Assembly (NCBI RefSeq): GCF_000427445.1
Contig: NZ_KE386496.1
Span: 806,001-870,000, forward strand
Direction of reading: 5' to 3'
Length of the DNA stretch: 64,000 nucleotides
Source of the DNA: Methylocapsa acidiphila B2
GTDB taxonomy: Bacteria > Pseudomonadota > Alphaproteobacteria > Rhizobiales > Beijerinckiaceae
Each line of letters starts with the position of its first letter. Positions within the stretch are counted from its first letter, which is position 1. The position numbers and the translations under genes were made by a program. The notes under the pieces are model-generated. The model did no database searches. It was not told the DNA's origin and saw nothing but the letters and a program-made list of their open reading frames with translations. Shown here piece by piece: positions 43,560-52,920 of this stretch.

Positions 43560-45113
43560 ATGGCCGGTGACGCGCCTCGGCAAGCCCCGACCGAATCGAT
43601 CTGGGCTCGAGAGCTCGACGACGAATCCGCCGTTCTCGCGCTCGCCAAGGACGTTGCGGAACTGGTCGAGCCAGGCGATCTCGTGACTCTGTCGGGCGAC
43701 CTCGGCTCCGGCAAGACGACTTTCGCGCGCGCCCTCATCCGCTTGCTTGTTGGCGAGCCCGATCTCGAGGTTCCGAGTCCGAGCTTCGTCCTGGTGCAAG
43801 CCTATGAGGGCGGCGCCTATCCGATCGTCCATGCCGATTTCTTTCGGATCAAGAACGCCGACGAGCTCGTCGAGCTCGGTTGGGACGAGGCCTGCGATGG
43901 CGCGCTCGTTCTCGTCGAATGGCCCGAGCGCGCCCAATCGGCGCTGAAGCTGGATCGACTCGACATCAGCTTCGCGATCGACCGCGAGCGCGGCCCCAAT
44001 TTTCGCGCCGCCGCCCTGACCGGTTTCGGCGCTTTCGCCGCGCGACTCGCCAAGGCCAAGGCCGTTCATGGAATTTTGGCCCGCAGCGGGTGGAGCCGCG
44101 CAAGGCGTCTTTTCATGCAGGGCGACGCGTCGACGCGCGCCTATGAGCGCCTCGTCCGTCCGGACGGCCTAAGCGCAGTTTTGATGATCTCGCCGCCGCG
44201 TCCGGACGGCCCGCCGCTGCGCTATGGCAAGCCCTATAGCGCGATCGCCAAGCTCGCGGAGGACATCAGGCCTTTCCTTGCGATCGACCAGGGCCTGCGC
44301 CGGCAAGGCTTCTCCGCGCCTCAAATCATCGCCTATGACATCGACGCGGGCCTCGCCATCCTCGAGGATCTCGGCGACCAACCGATCGTCGGCCCCGACG
44401 GCGTCAATCAAGAGCGCTACGCATGGGCTGCGACAGCGCTCGCCGCCTTGCATCGCGCCGATCTGCCCGAGAGCTTGCCGCTCGAGGACGATACCTATCG
44501 GATTCCGAGCTATGACCTGGACGCGCTCGCCATTGAGATCGAGCTGCTGCTCGATTGGTATGCGCCCCATGTGGCCGGCGCGCAGATTGCGTCCGGCGCC
44601 AAGGCGAATTTCGTCAATCTGTGGCGCAAGGCGCTCCAGGACATCGTGGCGGCGCGCGCGACCTGGACGCTACGCGACTATCATTCGCCGAACCTTATTT
44701 GGCTGTCCGATCGCGAGGGCGTCGGCAAGATCGGCATGCTCGACTTCCAGGATTGCGTCCTCGGCCATCCCGCCTATGACGTGGCCTCGCTCCTGCAAGA
44801 CGCCCGCATCGACGTCCCGGATCTGATCGAGCTGAAGCTGCTCAGCCATTACGCGCGGCTGCGCCGCGAGGCCGACGCCGAGTTCGACATGGCCGAATTC
44901 GCCCGCGCCTATGCGGTTTTGGGCGCCCAGAGGGCCACGAAAATCCTCGGCATTTTCACGCGCCTCGATCGCAGGGATCACAAGCCGGATTATCTCCGTC
45001 ATTTGCCCCGCGTCGAAAAATATCTGGCGAAAGATCTCAGCCATCCGGTTTTGGCGGATCTCAAGATCTGGTATGAGACCCATCTGCCGCGGATCTTCGG
45101 CCCCGCGTCCTGA
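43560..45113 (+). CDS. TsaE-AmgK fusion (tRNA t6A ATPase plus MurNAc/GlcNAc anomeric kinase)
   Basis: 517 residues in two modules. Residues 1-~165 are TsaE: Walker A SGDLGSGKTT (45-54), VPSPSFVLVQ and HADFFRIKNADELVELGW, the ATPase of threonylcarbamoyl transfer to tRNA. Residues ~180-517 are an aminoglycoside-phosphotransferase fold: GDASTRAYERL, catalytic LRDYHSPNLIWL and MLDFQDCVLGHP. The partner murU gene downstream identifies the second part as AmgK, which phosphorylates MurNAc/GlcNAc at C1 in cell-wall recycling. The two activities are biochemically unrelated; the fusion follows the ancestral gene order. Confidence 0.92.
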   Translation: MAGDAPRQAPTESIWARELDDESAVLALAKDVAELVEPGDLVTLSGDLGSGKTTFARALIRLLVGEPDLEVPSPSFVLVQAYEGGAYPIVHADFFRIKNADELVELGWDEACDGALVLVEWPERAQSALKLDRLDISFAIDRERGPNFRAAALTGFGAFAARLAKAKAVHGILARSGWSRARRLFMQGDASTRAYERLVRPDGLSAVLMISPPRPDGPPLRYGKPYSAIAKLAEDIRPFLAIDQGLRRQGFSAPQIIAYDIDAGLAILEDLGDQPIVGPDGVNQERYAWAATALAALHRADLPESLPLEDDTYRIPSYDLDALAIEIELLLDWYAPHVAGAQIASGAKANFVNLWRKALQDIVAARATWTLRDYHSPNLIWLSDREGVGKIGMLDFQDCVLGHPAYDVASLLQDARIDVPDLIELKLLSHYARLRREADAEFDMAEFARAYAVLGAQRATKILGIFTRLDRRDHKPDYLRHLPRVEKYLAKDLSHPVLADLKIWYETHLPRIFGPAS

Positions 45114-45135
45114 CCGGAGCTCGATCGACCTCGCG

Positions 45136-45861
45136 ATGTCATCTTTCACGCCCGCCAAAGCCATGTTGTTCGCGGCCGGCCTCGGCGCGCGAATGCGCCC
45201 GCTGACCGATCGGATCCCGAAGCCACTCATCAAAGTCGCCGGCAAGGCGATGATCGACCATATGCTCGACCGTTTCGCGACGGCGGGGGTCGAGACCGCA
45301 ATCGTCAACGTCCATCATCTCGCCGATCAGATCGAAACCCATCTCGCCGACCGGCATGTCCCGAATATAGTGATTTCCGACGAGCGCCGGAAGCTGCTCG
45401 ATCAGGGCGGCGGGATCAGCAAGGTCTTGCCGTTGCTCGGACTCGATCCCTTTTTCATCTGCAACACCGACGCCTTTTGGGTCGAGGGCCCGAGGGAGAA
45501 TCTGCGCCGGTTGGCCGCCGCCTGGAACCCCGAGACGATGGACATTCTCCTCCTCGTCGCCGCCACGACGGCGAGCGTGGGGGTCGATTGGCCGGGAGAT
45601 TTCCTCCTCTCGCCCGACGGCCGTCTGAGCAAGCGGCCCGAGCGCGAGGTGGCCCCTTTCGTCTATACCGGCGTCGGCATCCTCAAGCCCGAGCTTTTCG
45701 CGCGTGAAACCCGCGAGGTATATGGCCTCGCACCGTTTTTCTTCGAGGCGGCCGCGAGGGGCAGGCTCTATGGCCAGCGGCTCGACGGGCTTTGGCTCCA
45801 TGTCGGCGTCCCCCAGGCGATCGAAGAGGCCGAGCGGATGATTATGCGCAGCGTGCTGTGA
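45136..45861 (+). CDS. murU: N-acetylmuramate-1-phosphate uridylyltransferase
   Basis: 241-residue sugar nucleotidyltransferase. Signature AMLFAAGLGARMRPLTDRIPKPL at ~8-30 and FICNTDAFW for the metal site. The gene follows AmgK by 22 bases; AmgK and MurU together turn MurNAc into UDP-MurNAc, bypassing de novo synthesis and the target of fosfomycin. Start at 45136 chosen for the GAAGLG family N-terminus; a longer frame starts inside the upstream gene. Confidence 0.9.
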   Translation: MSSFTPAKAMLFAAGLGARMRPLTDRIPKPLIKVAGKAMIDHMLDRFATAGVETAIVNVHHLADQIETHLADRHVPNIVISDERRKLLDQGGGISKVLPLLGLDPFFICNTDAFWVEGPRENLRRLAAAWNPETMDILLLVAATTASVGVDWPGDFLLSPDGRLSKRPEREVAPFVYTGVGILKPELFARETREVYGLAPFFFEAAARGRLYGQRLDGLWLHVGVPQAIEEAERMIMRSVL

Positions 45862-46036
45862 AGGGGGTAGACCCCTGTTCCTACATGGATGGGCGATGCA
45901 GGCGTAGGAGGACGTGGATTTTCCCCGATTGCACGCCATGAGATCAATTTTCGTTCATGAGTTGTTCTTGCATGGAGAGGGAGTCTCGGCTAAGTTCCGG
46001 CATGGCTGAAACGGAGGCTCGGCCTGAGGGGGCGTC

Positions 46037-47575
46037 ATGGTCGTTAGGGTCGCGACGGTCGCATTCGAGGGGATCGAGGCGCGGCCCGTCGACGTGCAAG
46101 TGCAGATCGCCAATGGCAATGTCGTCTTCACCGTCGTCGGGCTCGGCGACAAGGCCGTGGCCGAATCGCGTGAGCGCGTTCGCGCCGCCCTGAACGCATC
46201 CGGCCTCGCCCTGCCGGCTAAGCGAATCACCGTCAATCTCGCCCCGGCGGATCTGCCGAAGGAGGGCAGCCATTACGATCTGCCCATCGCGCTCGGCGTC
46301 ATGGCCGCAATCGGCGCCATTCCTCCCGACGCTTTGCTGAATTACACGGTTCTGGGCGAGCTCGCCCTCGACGGCACGATCACGGCCGTCGCCGGCGTCC
46401 TTCCCGCAGCAATGGCCGCCAATTCACGCGGGCATGGCCTGATCTGCCCACATGACAGCGGCGCCGAAGCCGCCTGGGCCGGCCAGGACATTGACGTGCT
46501 CGCGCCGATTTCCTTGATCCAGCTCGTCAATCATTTCAAAGGAACGCAGGTGATGGCGCGGCCGCGACCGGCCATGCGGGGCGAGCCGGCCGCGCTTCTC
46601 GATCTGCGCGACGTGAAGGGCCAGGAAAGTGCGAAACGCGCGCTCGAGATCGCCGCGGCCGGCGGCCATAATCTGCTCTTGAACGGCCCGCCAGGCGCAG
46701 GCAAGTCCATGCTCGCCGCTAGGCTGCCGTCGATCCTGCCGCCGCTGTCGCCGCGCGAGCTTCTCGAGGTCTCGCTCATTCATTCGGTCGCCGGCGACCT
46801 CGCGGGCGGCGCGCTGACCGACCGTCGGCCGTTTCGCGCGCCGCATCATTCCGCCTCCATGGCCGCCCTGGTCGGCGGCGGAACGCGCGCGCGTCCTGGC
46901 GAAATCTCTCTGGCGCATCACGGCGTTCTTTTTCTCGACGAGCTGCCGGAATTTCAGCCGCAGGTCCTCGACAGCCTGCGCCAGCCGTTGGAGACCGGCG
47001 AGGTCTCCATCGCCCGGGCCAATCACCGCATCGTCTATCCAGCGCGGTTTCAGCTCGTCGCAGCGATGAATCCGTGTCGATGTGGTCATGCGACGGCGCC
47101 AGGCTTCGCTTGCAACCGCCAGCCGAACGCCCGCTGCATCGCGCAATATCAGGCTCGGCTCTCTGGGCCCTTGCTCGATCGAATCGATCTTCATGTCGAA
47201 GCGCCCGCCGTCACCGCGGCGGATTTGATGTTGCCGCCGCCCGCGGAAGGCTCGAAGGAGGTGGGAGCCCGCGTCGCCGCCGCGCGGGAGATCCAGCTTC
47301 GCCGCTACGCCGGCCTCGGGCTTCCCGGCGTTCTGTCCAATGCGGCCGCCCCTTCGGCGGTGATCGAAGCGGCGGCGCAGCCCGATTCGAGCGGCCTCGC
47401 TCTTGTGAGAGAGGCGTCCGACCGTCTTCATCTCTCGGCTCGCGGCTTTCACCGCGTGCTGAAGCTCGCGCGTACGATCGCCGATCTCGACGGCGCGGAG
47501 AAGGTCGGAAGCCTTCATATCGCCGAAGCGCTTTCTTACCGGGTCGACGTGACGAGACAGGCGCGCGCGGCGTGA
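46037..47575 (+). CDS. comM: YifB/ComM family Mg-chelatase-like AAA ATPase
   Basis: 512 residues, normal length. The N-terminal Lon-substrate-like domain includes VVGLGDKAVAESRERVRAAL; Walker A is NGPPGAGKSML (~218-227), Walker B LFLDELPEF, sensor AMNPCRCGH. A ring helicase-like ATPase; ComM promotes branch migration during natural transformation in some bacteria, while the role here is unknown. Stand-alone gene. Confidence 0.93.
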   Translation: MVVRVATVAFEGIEARPVDVQVQIANGNVVFTVVGLGDKAVAESRERVRAALNASGLALPAKRITVNLAPADLPKEGSHYDLPIALGVMAAIGAIPPDALLNYTVLGELALDGTITAVAGVLPAAMAANSRGHGLICPHDSGAEAAWAGQDIDVLAPISLIQLVNHFKGTQVMARPRPAMRGEPAALLDLRDVKGQESAKRALEIAAAGGHNLLLNGPPGAGKSMLAARLPSILPPLSPRELLEVSLIHSVAGDLAGGALTDRRPFRAPHHSASMAALVGGGTRARPGEISLAHHGVLFLDELPEFQPQVLDSLRQPLETGEVSIARANHRIVYPARFQLVAAMNPCRCGHATAPGFACNRQPNARCIAQYQARLSGPLLDRIDLHVEAPAVTAADLMLPPPAEGSKEVGARVAAAREIQLRRYAGLGLPGVLSNAAAPSAVIEAAAQPDSSGLALVREASDRLHLSARGFHRVLKLARTIADLDGAEKVGSLHIAEALSYRVDVTRQARAA

Positions 47576-47730
47576 CCGGGAGGCATTGATCCGGAGGTTT
47601 TTGCCGCGCCGCGTCGCGGCGGGCTTTCGCTGCGCTGCAATATCGTTTATTTTTCTGCAGGCGCATCTGCGTCCGCGATCGAACCGGCCGGAGACGAACA
47701 ATCGAAAGCGCTGCACCCTCGACCGCCGGC

Positions 47731-48927
47731 GTGAGAGCCTGGGCCGACGCCCGCTCCGATGCGAAAAGTTTTCGCCACTGGCTTGTCGCGAAAGCCCTGC
47801 CTCTTTGGGCGACCGTCGGCTTCGATTCCGAGCATGGACGGTTCCATGAGCGCCTGTCCTGGACGGCGGAGCCCGTTCTTTCGGCGCCGCGGCGGGCGAT
47901 GGTTCAGGCGCGCCAGATCTATGTTTATGCTCATGCGGCGCTGCTCGGCTGGTTTCCTGAAGGAAAGCCGCTCGCCGAGGCCGCCATGCGCTCGCTTCTG
48001 CGGGATTTTCCAGACGGCTCAATCGCCTCGGACGGATTCGCCTTTTCGATCAATGGCGACGGCGCCGTCGTCTCTCCCGCGCGCGACGCCTATGCGCATG
48101 CGTTCATTCTCTTCGCGCTCGCTTGGCTCCATCGCCTGAATGGCGATCCTCAACTCATCCTTCGCGCCGATGAAACGATCGCCTTCATCGACGCGAAGCT
48201 CATCGATCCCATCCATGGAGGGCTATACGATAGCGCCCCCGTCGTCGATCGCATTAAGCGACAAAATCCCCATATGCATCTTTTGGAGGCCTATCTGGCC
48301 CTTGAGGCGGCCGCTCCCGGCCGAGGCTATTTGGAGCGTGCGAAAAGCCTCGTTGAAATGTTCAAAGCTCGCTTTTTTCGCGCCGAGCCGGGCGTTCTTC
48401 TCGAATATTTCGCGGAAGATTGGAGCGACCATCCAGACCCTCTAAAGCGACGCGTTTTCGAACCCGGCCATCATTTCGAATGGGTGTGGCTGCTGCGCGA
48501 GTTCGAAAAATTCTCGGGTGAGGATCTCGGCTTTTGGATCGATCGATTGGCCGTCAGCGCCCAAGCGAACGGATTTTGCGGGAGGGGGCTCATATTCGAT
48601 GAAGTCGCATCGGACATGAAAGTCGTCAAAGATTCCCATCGGATCTGGCCGCATGCCGAAGGCGCCAAAGCGGCGGTCGCTTTGCAAGACGGAGGAGACG
48701 AAAGCGCGCCGCGCCTGGCGTCGACGACGATCCGCGCCTTGCTCGACCATTTCCTCGACAGGCCTTTCGAGGGCGGTTGGATCGACCATATCGGCGCCGA
48801 CGGGCGGCCGTTGGTCGATTACGCGCCGGCGAGCTCGCTTTATCACCTCTTCTTAGCCGGGACGGAAGCGGCGCGGTGTTTTCCACCCGAGGACAAGGCG
48901 AAGCATGATCTCTCACGTATATCCTGA
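47731..48927 (+). CDS. AGE family epimerase/isomerase
   Basis: 398 residues of the (alpha/alpha)6 barrel N-acylglucosamine 2-epimerase fold. Active-site features: RQIYVYAHAALLGW, HMHLLEAYLALEAA, and FEPGHHFEWVWLLREFE with the paired His. This family holds mannose/GlcNAc 2-epimerases and cellobiose epimerases; a hexose or hexosamine substrate is likely. GTG start at 47731. It precedes the heptose gene hldE by ~250 bases, consistent with envelope sugar metabolism. Confidence 0.87.
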   Translation: MRAWADARSDAKSFRHWLVAKALPLWATVGFDSEHGRFHERLSWTAEPVLSAPRRAMVQARQIYVYAHAALLGWFPEGKPLAEAAMRSLLRDFPDGSIASDGFAFSINGDGAVVSPARDAYAHAFILFALAWLHRLNGDPQLILRADETIAFIDAKLIDPIHGGLYDSAPVVDRIKRQNPHMHLLEAYLALEAAAPGRGYLERAKSLVEMFKARFFRAEPGVLLEYFAEDWSDHPDPLKRRVFEPGHHFEWVWLLREFEKFSGEDLGFWIDRLAVSAQANGFCGRGLIFDEVASDMKVVKDSHRIWPHAEGAKAAVALQDGGDESAPRLASTTIRALLDHFLDRPFEGGWIDHIGADGRPLVDYAPASSLYHLFLAGTEAARCFPPEDKAKHDLSRIS

Positions 48928-49179
48928 GCACAATTGGCATAGGGATAGTCCACCTTGGAGTGCTGACCGCAACGCTGCATGCCAAAGTCGAATTGATCTA
49001 TTCATCGAGGCGATGTTAATGCGATATCGTCACAGTCGCGCGATGATTTTGCATTGGCGAAAGCTGGATATTTACGCTAAATTGTCACGAATTCGAATTA
49101 TCACTTGGTCGGCAGGCCGCAATCCTTATGCAATCCGGCTTCGCCCGCAGTGTTTTTGGCTTCTGAATCGGATCTCGGC

Positions 49180-50730
49180 GTGCTGAATTTTCTTGACCGT
49201 TTCGCGAAAGCTCGCGTCGCCGTCATCGGCGATCTGATCGTCGATTGCTATCTTCATGGCGACGTCAGCCGCATCTCGCCCGAGGCGCCGGTGCCCGTCG
49301 TGCGCTCCTTGTCGGAAAAGCTCGTGCCTGGCGGCGCTGCTAATGTGGTCGCCAATCTCGCCGCGCTCGGCGTGGGCGTTCAGGTCGTCGGCCTGACCGG
49401 CCTGGACGAAGCGCGTGAGCAATTGATCAGCCGCTTGCACGATCATGGCCGGATCGACATGTCTGGCTTGATCAGCGTCGCCGGCCGGCCGACCACGCGA
49501 AAGCTCAGGGTGCTCGGGGCCCATCAGCAAATCATTCGGATCGATCACGAGGACGCCTCGCCCTTCGAGCGCGCCGTCGAAGATCAGGTCATCGATCGCG
49601 CCTTCGCGGCGATCGACGCGTCGGACGTGGTCATCCTGTCCGATTATGGCAAAGGCGTCCTTGCGGATCGGGTCCTGGCGGCGATCTTCGGACGCTGTCG
49701 GGCGGCGAATAAGCGGGTGCTGCTTGATCCCAAGCGGACCGAGCTATCCGGCTATCGCGGCGCGTCGATCCTCACCCCGAACCGGAAGGAATTGACGGCC
49801 GCGACCGGACTGCCTTGCGAGACGGATGAGGAGGCGGCCGTCGCGGCGGCCCGCGCGCGCGAAATCTCGGGCGCCGATATATTGCTGACTCGTTCTGAAA
49901 AGGGCATGTCCTTCTTCGCGGCGGAAGGGACGCCGATCCATCTCGCCACCGTGGCGCAGGACGTGTTCGACGTGTCCGGCGCCGGCGACACGGTGATCGC
50001 CGTCCTGGCGGCCTCGCTCGCGGCGGAGCTTTCGATGCGCGACGCCATGAAACTGGCCAATCACGCCGCGGGAATCGTCGTTGCGAAGGTCGGCACGGCG
50101 GTCGTCACGCCGGAAGAGCTCTATGCCTCCTTGGCGTCGGAAATGACGTCTGCCTCGATCAATGACGGCCGTCATGTCGATCTTGCCGAAGCCGTCGCGC
50201 TGCGATGGGCCTGGGCGCGGGAGAAGCTGACGGTCGGTGTCGCCAATGGCTGCTTCGATCTTTTGCATCCCGGCCATGTCTCGCTGATTCGGCAAGCCGC
50301 CGAGGCCTGCGATCGCCTGATCATGGCGCTGAATTCCGACTCCTCCGTGCGCCGTCTGAAAGGCCCGTCGCGCCCGGTGCAGGATGAAAAAGCTCGTGCC
50401 GTGGTCATGGGCGCGATCAAAGGCGTGTCGGCCGTCGTCCTTTTCGACGAGGATACGCCGCTTCAACTGCTCGAAGCCTTGCAGCCGGATGTTTTGGTGA
50501 AAGGCGCCGACTACACGGAAGACAAGGTTGTCGGCGCGGATATTGTGCGGGCGCGTGGCGGCCGGGTCGTGCTCGCGGAGCTTGCGCAGGGCCATTCCAC
50601 ATCCAATTTGATCAAAGCCTCGGAAAAGCGGCATCCGGCCGCGTCAAGACTCGACTCCGCGCCGAGTTTCGGCGTGGTCGCAGGCGAACCGGACGGCGAT
50701 GCGCGGCGGGATCGGGCTCAGACGCCTTGA
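49180..50730 (+). CDS. hldE: Bifunctional heptose 7-phosphate kinase / heptose 1-phosphate adenylyltransferase
   Basis: 516 residues making ADP-heptose for LPS inner core. The N-terminal kinase domain is of PfkB type (FAKARVAVIGDLIVDCYLHGD, and the anion hole DVSGAGDTVIAVLAA near 268). The C-terminal nucleotidyltransferase has GCFDLLHPGHVSL (~360) and the terminal AQGHSTSNLI. GTG 49180 gives the usual N-terminus. A Ser/Asp-rich C-terminal tail of ~35 residues exceeds typical length. Confidence 0.93.
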   Translation: MLNFLDRFAKARVAVIGDLIVDCYLHGDVSRISPEAPVPVVRSLSEKLVPGGAANVVANLAALGVGVQVVGLTGLDEAREQLISRLHDHGRIDMSGLISVAGRPTTRKLRVLGAHQQIIRIDHEDASPFERAVEDQVIDRAFAAIDASDVVILSDYGKGVLADRVLAAIFGRCRAANKRVLLDPKRTELSGYRGASILTPNRKELTAATGLPCETDEEAAVAAARAREISGADILLTRSEKGMSFFAAEGTPIHLATVAQDVFDVSGAGDTVIAVLAASLAAELSMRDAMKLANHAAGIVVAKVGTAVVTPEELYASLASEMTSASINDGRHVDLAEAVALRWAWAREKLTVGVANGCFDLLHPGHVSLIRQAAEACDRLIMALNSDSSVRRLKGPSRPVQDEKARAVVMGAIKGVSAVVLFDEDTPLQLLEALQPDVLVKGADYTEDKVVGADIVRARGGRVVLAELAQGHSTSNLIKASEKRHPAASRLDSAPSFGVVAGEPDGDARRDRAQTP

Positions 50731-51060
50731 TTGTCACAGCGCCAAGCGGCGCGACCGCCAATGTCAGACCCACGCCGACGCTCGCGCCGCCGCCTCCAAG
50801 TGCGATTCCCATTCGAGACCGCTGCGCCGACGTTTGGAAGGCAGATTGCCGAAGCATCCCGAGCCAGCTTGTAGGGGCGCGAGATCAGGCGTTTGATCCG
50901 GGTCAACGCGTCAATCCTGCGAGTCCAATAGGAATAGACGGGCGCCGCCGGGGACGCGGCGAAGGCGCTTCCTTGATCGGCCGTTGATCGCGTTCATGAT
51001 TCTGGATCATTTTCGTCCGAGATTAGCGCGATCGGAACAATATCCCTTTTGGAGTCGTCC
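50731..51060. other. Intergenic region hldE-usp
   Basis: 330 bases with only weak open frames. It holds the usp promoter, with a possible Crp/Fnr-type site at 50984-50997 (TTGAT-CGCG-TTCAT). Confidence 0.5.
50984..50997. promoter_or_regulatory. Weak Crp/Fnr-type site upstream of usp
   Basis: TTGATCGCGTTCAT has the family core TGA-N6-TCA and 8 of 10 bases of the FNR/FixK consensus TTGAT-N4-ATCAA. It is centred ~70 bases before the usp start codon, compatible with a -41.5 activator position. Low confidence alone. Confidence 0.35.
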
Positions 51061-51888
51061 ATGTCCTACGCCAGCCTGATGGTTCATCTCGATCTCGACT
51101 ATCGCAATGATGCGAGGCTCAAGATCGCAGCGGAACTCGCCGAGCGATTCAAGGCGCGCGTGATCGGCGTCGCGGCGCAGGCCGAGGTGACGCCGATCTA
51201 TTACGCCGACGGCTATAGTTCGGCCTTCATCGCCGAACGCGATCTCGCCGACATCAAACAGCGGATGCAGCAAGCCGAGGAGCGGTTTCGCACGGCGCTT
51301 GCGGGACGCGTCGCGGACATCGAATGGCGCACGGCGATCGAGCGCCCGGGGCCCTTCATCGCGGAGCAGTCCCGCGCAGCCGATCTCATTATCGTCGGCA
51401 AGACCGCGAGCGACGAAGCCCTCGATCTGAACAGCCAATTCGACTCGAGCGATTTGATCGGCCGCGCCGGCCGTCCGCTCCTCTTTGTGCCGCATGAGAT
51501 CGATTCGTTGTCCGCCGAACGAGTCCTCATCGCCTGGAAAGATGTGAGCGAGGCGCGACGCGCGGTCTTCGATTCTTTGCCGATCCTACAGCTGGCGCAA
51601 CAGGTCATTGTCGCGGCGATCGACGAGGACGCCGATTCGCTCGCTGCGAATCGAAGCGTCGAAGATGTGGCGTCTTGGCTGAGCCATCACGGCGTGAAGG
51701 CCGTCAGCAGAGTAGAGCCCTTGCATGGACGCCCGGCCGAGCAGCTCGACGCGCTCGCGGCGAAGGAGGGCGCGGATCTGCTCGTCGCCGGCGCCTATGG
51801 ACATAGCAAGCTGCGCGAATGGATTCTGGGCGGCGTGACGCAGGATCTCCTCAAGCAGACGTCCCGGTGCCATTTACTTTCGCATTGA
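51061..51888 (+). CDS. Tandem universal stress protein
   Basis: 275 residues with two UspA domains. The second has the ATP-site glycine pattern GAYGHSKLREWILGGVTQDLL near the C-terminus; the first is degenerate (VGKTASDEALDL). GGAG precedes the ATG. Tandem Usp genes next to adh and phaC are common in alphaproteobacterial hypoxia or stationary-phase islands; an analogous role is inferred. Confidence 0.9.
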   Translation: MSYASLMVHLDLDYRNDARLKIAAELAERFKARVIGVAAQAEVTPIYYADGYSSAFIAERDLADIKQRMQQAEERFRTALAGRVADIEWRTAIERPGPFIAEQSRAADLIIVGKTASDEALDLNSQFDSSDLIGRAGRPLLFVPHEIDSLSAERVLIAWKDVSEARRAVFDSLPILQLAQQVIVAAIDEDADSLAANRSVEDVASWLSHHGVKAVSRVEPLHGRPAEQLDALAAKEGADLLVAGAYGHSKLREWILGGVTQDLLKQTSRCHLLSH

Positions 51889-51921
51889 TCTCAATCGCGA
51901 AGCGGTTCGGAGCAAGCGGCG

Positions 51922-52920
51922 ATGTTCGCCATGGTCCTGCATGAGATCGGATCTCCCCTCGCTTACGAGGAATTGCCGGATCCGACGCCAGGTCCGGGCG
52001 AGCTTCGCGTTCGGGTCGAGGCTTGCGGGGTTTGCCGCACCGATCTTCATGTCGTCGACGGCGAGCTACCGAACCCGATGTTGCCGATCGTCCCCGGCCA
52101 TGAAATCGTCGGTCGAATCGACGCGTTGGGCGCCGGCGTTGAAGCTCTTTCGATTGGCCTGAGGGTCGGCATTCCCTGGCTCGGCCATGCCTGCGGGACT
52201 TGCGCCTATTGTGAGGACGGCCGCGAAAATCTTTGCGATCGGCCTCTGTTCACCGGCTATACGCGAAACGGCGGCTATGCGACCCATGCGGTCGCCGACG
52301 CGCGCTTCGCCTTTCCGCTGGACGATGAGGGTCCTGCAGCGCCGATCGCGCCCTTGCTTTGCGCCGGCCTGATCGGCTGGCGCTCCCTTGGCTTCGCCGG
52401 AGACGCAAAGATCCTCGGGCTCTATGGTTTCGGAGCGGCGGCCCATATCGTCGCGCAGGCGGCGAGAAAGCAGGGCCGCACGGTCTTCGCCTTCACGCGG
52501 CCCGGCGACGCTGAAGCGCAAGCTTTCGCGCTGCGGCTCGGCGCGGCCTGGGCTGGCGGCTCGGATGAGAAGCCGCCCGAACCGCTCGACGCGGCGATCA
52601 TCTACGCGCCGATCGGGCCGCTCGTCCCCGCCGCGCTCGCCAATATCCGCAAAGGCGGAGTCGTCGTCTGCGCCGGCATTCACATGAGCGACATTCCGAG
52701 CTTTCCCTATAGCTTGCTTTGGGAGGAGCGACGCATCGTTTCGGTCGCCAATCTAACCCGTCAGGACGGCCTCGATTTTCTTGGCTTCGCCGCCCATGCG
52801 GGCTTGGAGACCTCGATCACGACCTATCCGCTCGAGCGTGCGAATGAGGCCTTGGCGGATCTGCGCGCAGGCCGCCTTCAAGGCGCGGCCGTGCTCATTC
52901 CTCCTGATGTCCGATCATAG
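51922..52920 (+). CDS. Zinc-dependent alcohol dehydrogenase family protein
   Basis: 332 residues of the medium-chain dehydrogenase fold. Catalytic zinc ligands CGVCRTDLH (about residue 37-45) and GHEIVG (His ~60); structural zinc cysteines C-x2-C..C...C in HACGTCAYCEDGRENLCDRP. The NAD-binding site is ILGLYGFGAAAHIVAQ (~170), with a GxGxxA-type variation. The family group is the putative alcohol dehydrogenases with short substrate pocket; aldehyde/alcohol specificity unknown. It follows usp by 33 bases and ends in a 6-base convergent overlap with the next gene. Confidence 0.9.
   Translation: MFAMVLHEIGSPLAYEELPDPTPGPGELRVRVEACGVCRTDLHVVDGELPNPMLPIVPGHEIVGRIDALGAGVEALSIGLRVGIPWLGHACGTCAYCEDGRENLCDRPLFTGYTRNGGYATHAVADARFAFPLDDEGPAAPIAPLLCAGLIGWRSLGFAGDAKILGLYGFGAAAHIVAQAARKQGRTVFAFTRPGDAEAQAFALRLGAAWAGGSDEKPPEPLDAAIIYAPIGPLVPAALANIRKGGVVVCAGIHMSDIPSFPYSLLWEERRIVSVANLTRQDGLDFLGFAAHAGLETSITTYPLERANEALADLRAGRLQGAAVLIPPDVRS

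Noticed and set aside
46424-48022. Minus-strand 532-codon frame across comM
   Set aside because: Arg/His-rich shadow of the plus-strand gene with no domain; comM is unmistakable.
51885-51898. FNR-like TTGAT-CTCA-ATCGC before adh
   Set aside because: It overlaps the usp stop codon and is only ~24 bases from the adh start, too close for an activator site with its own promoter.
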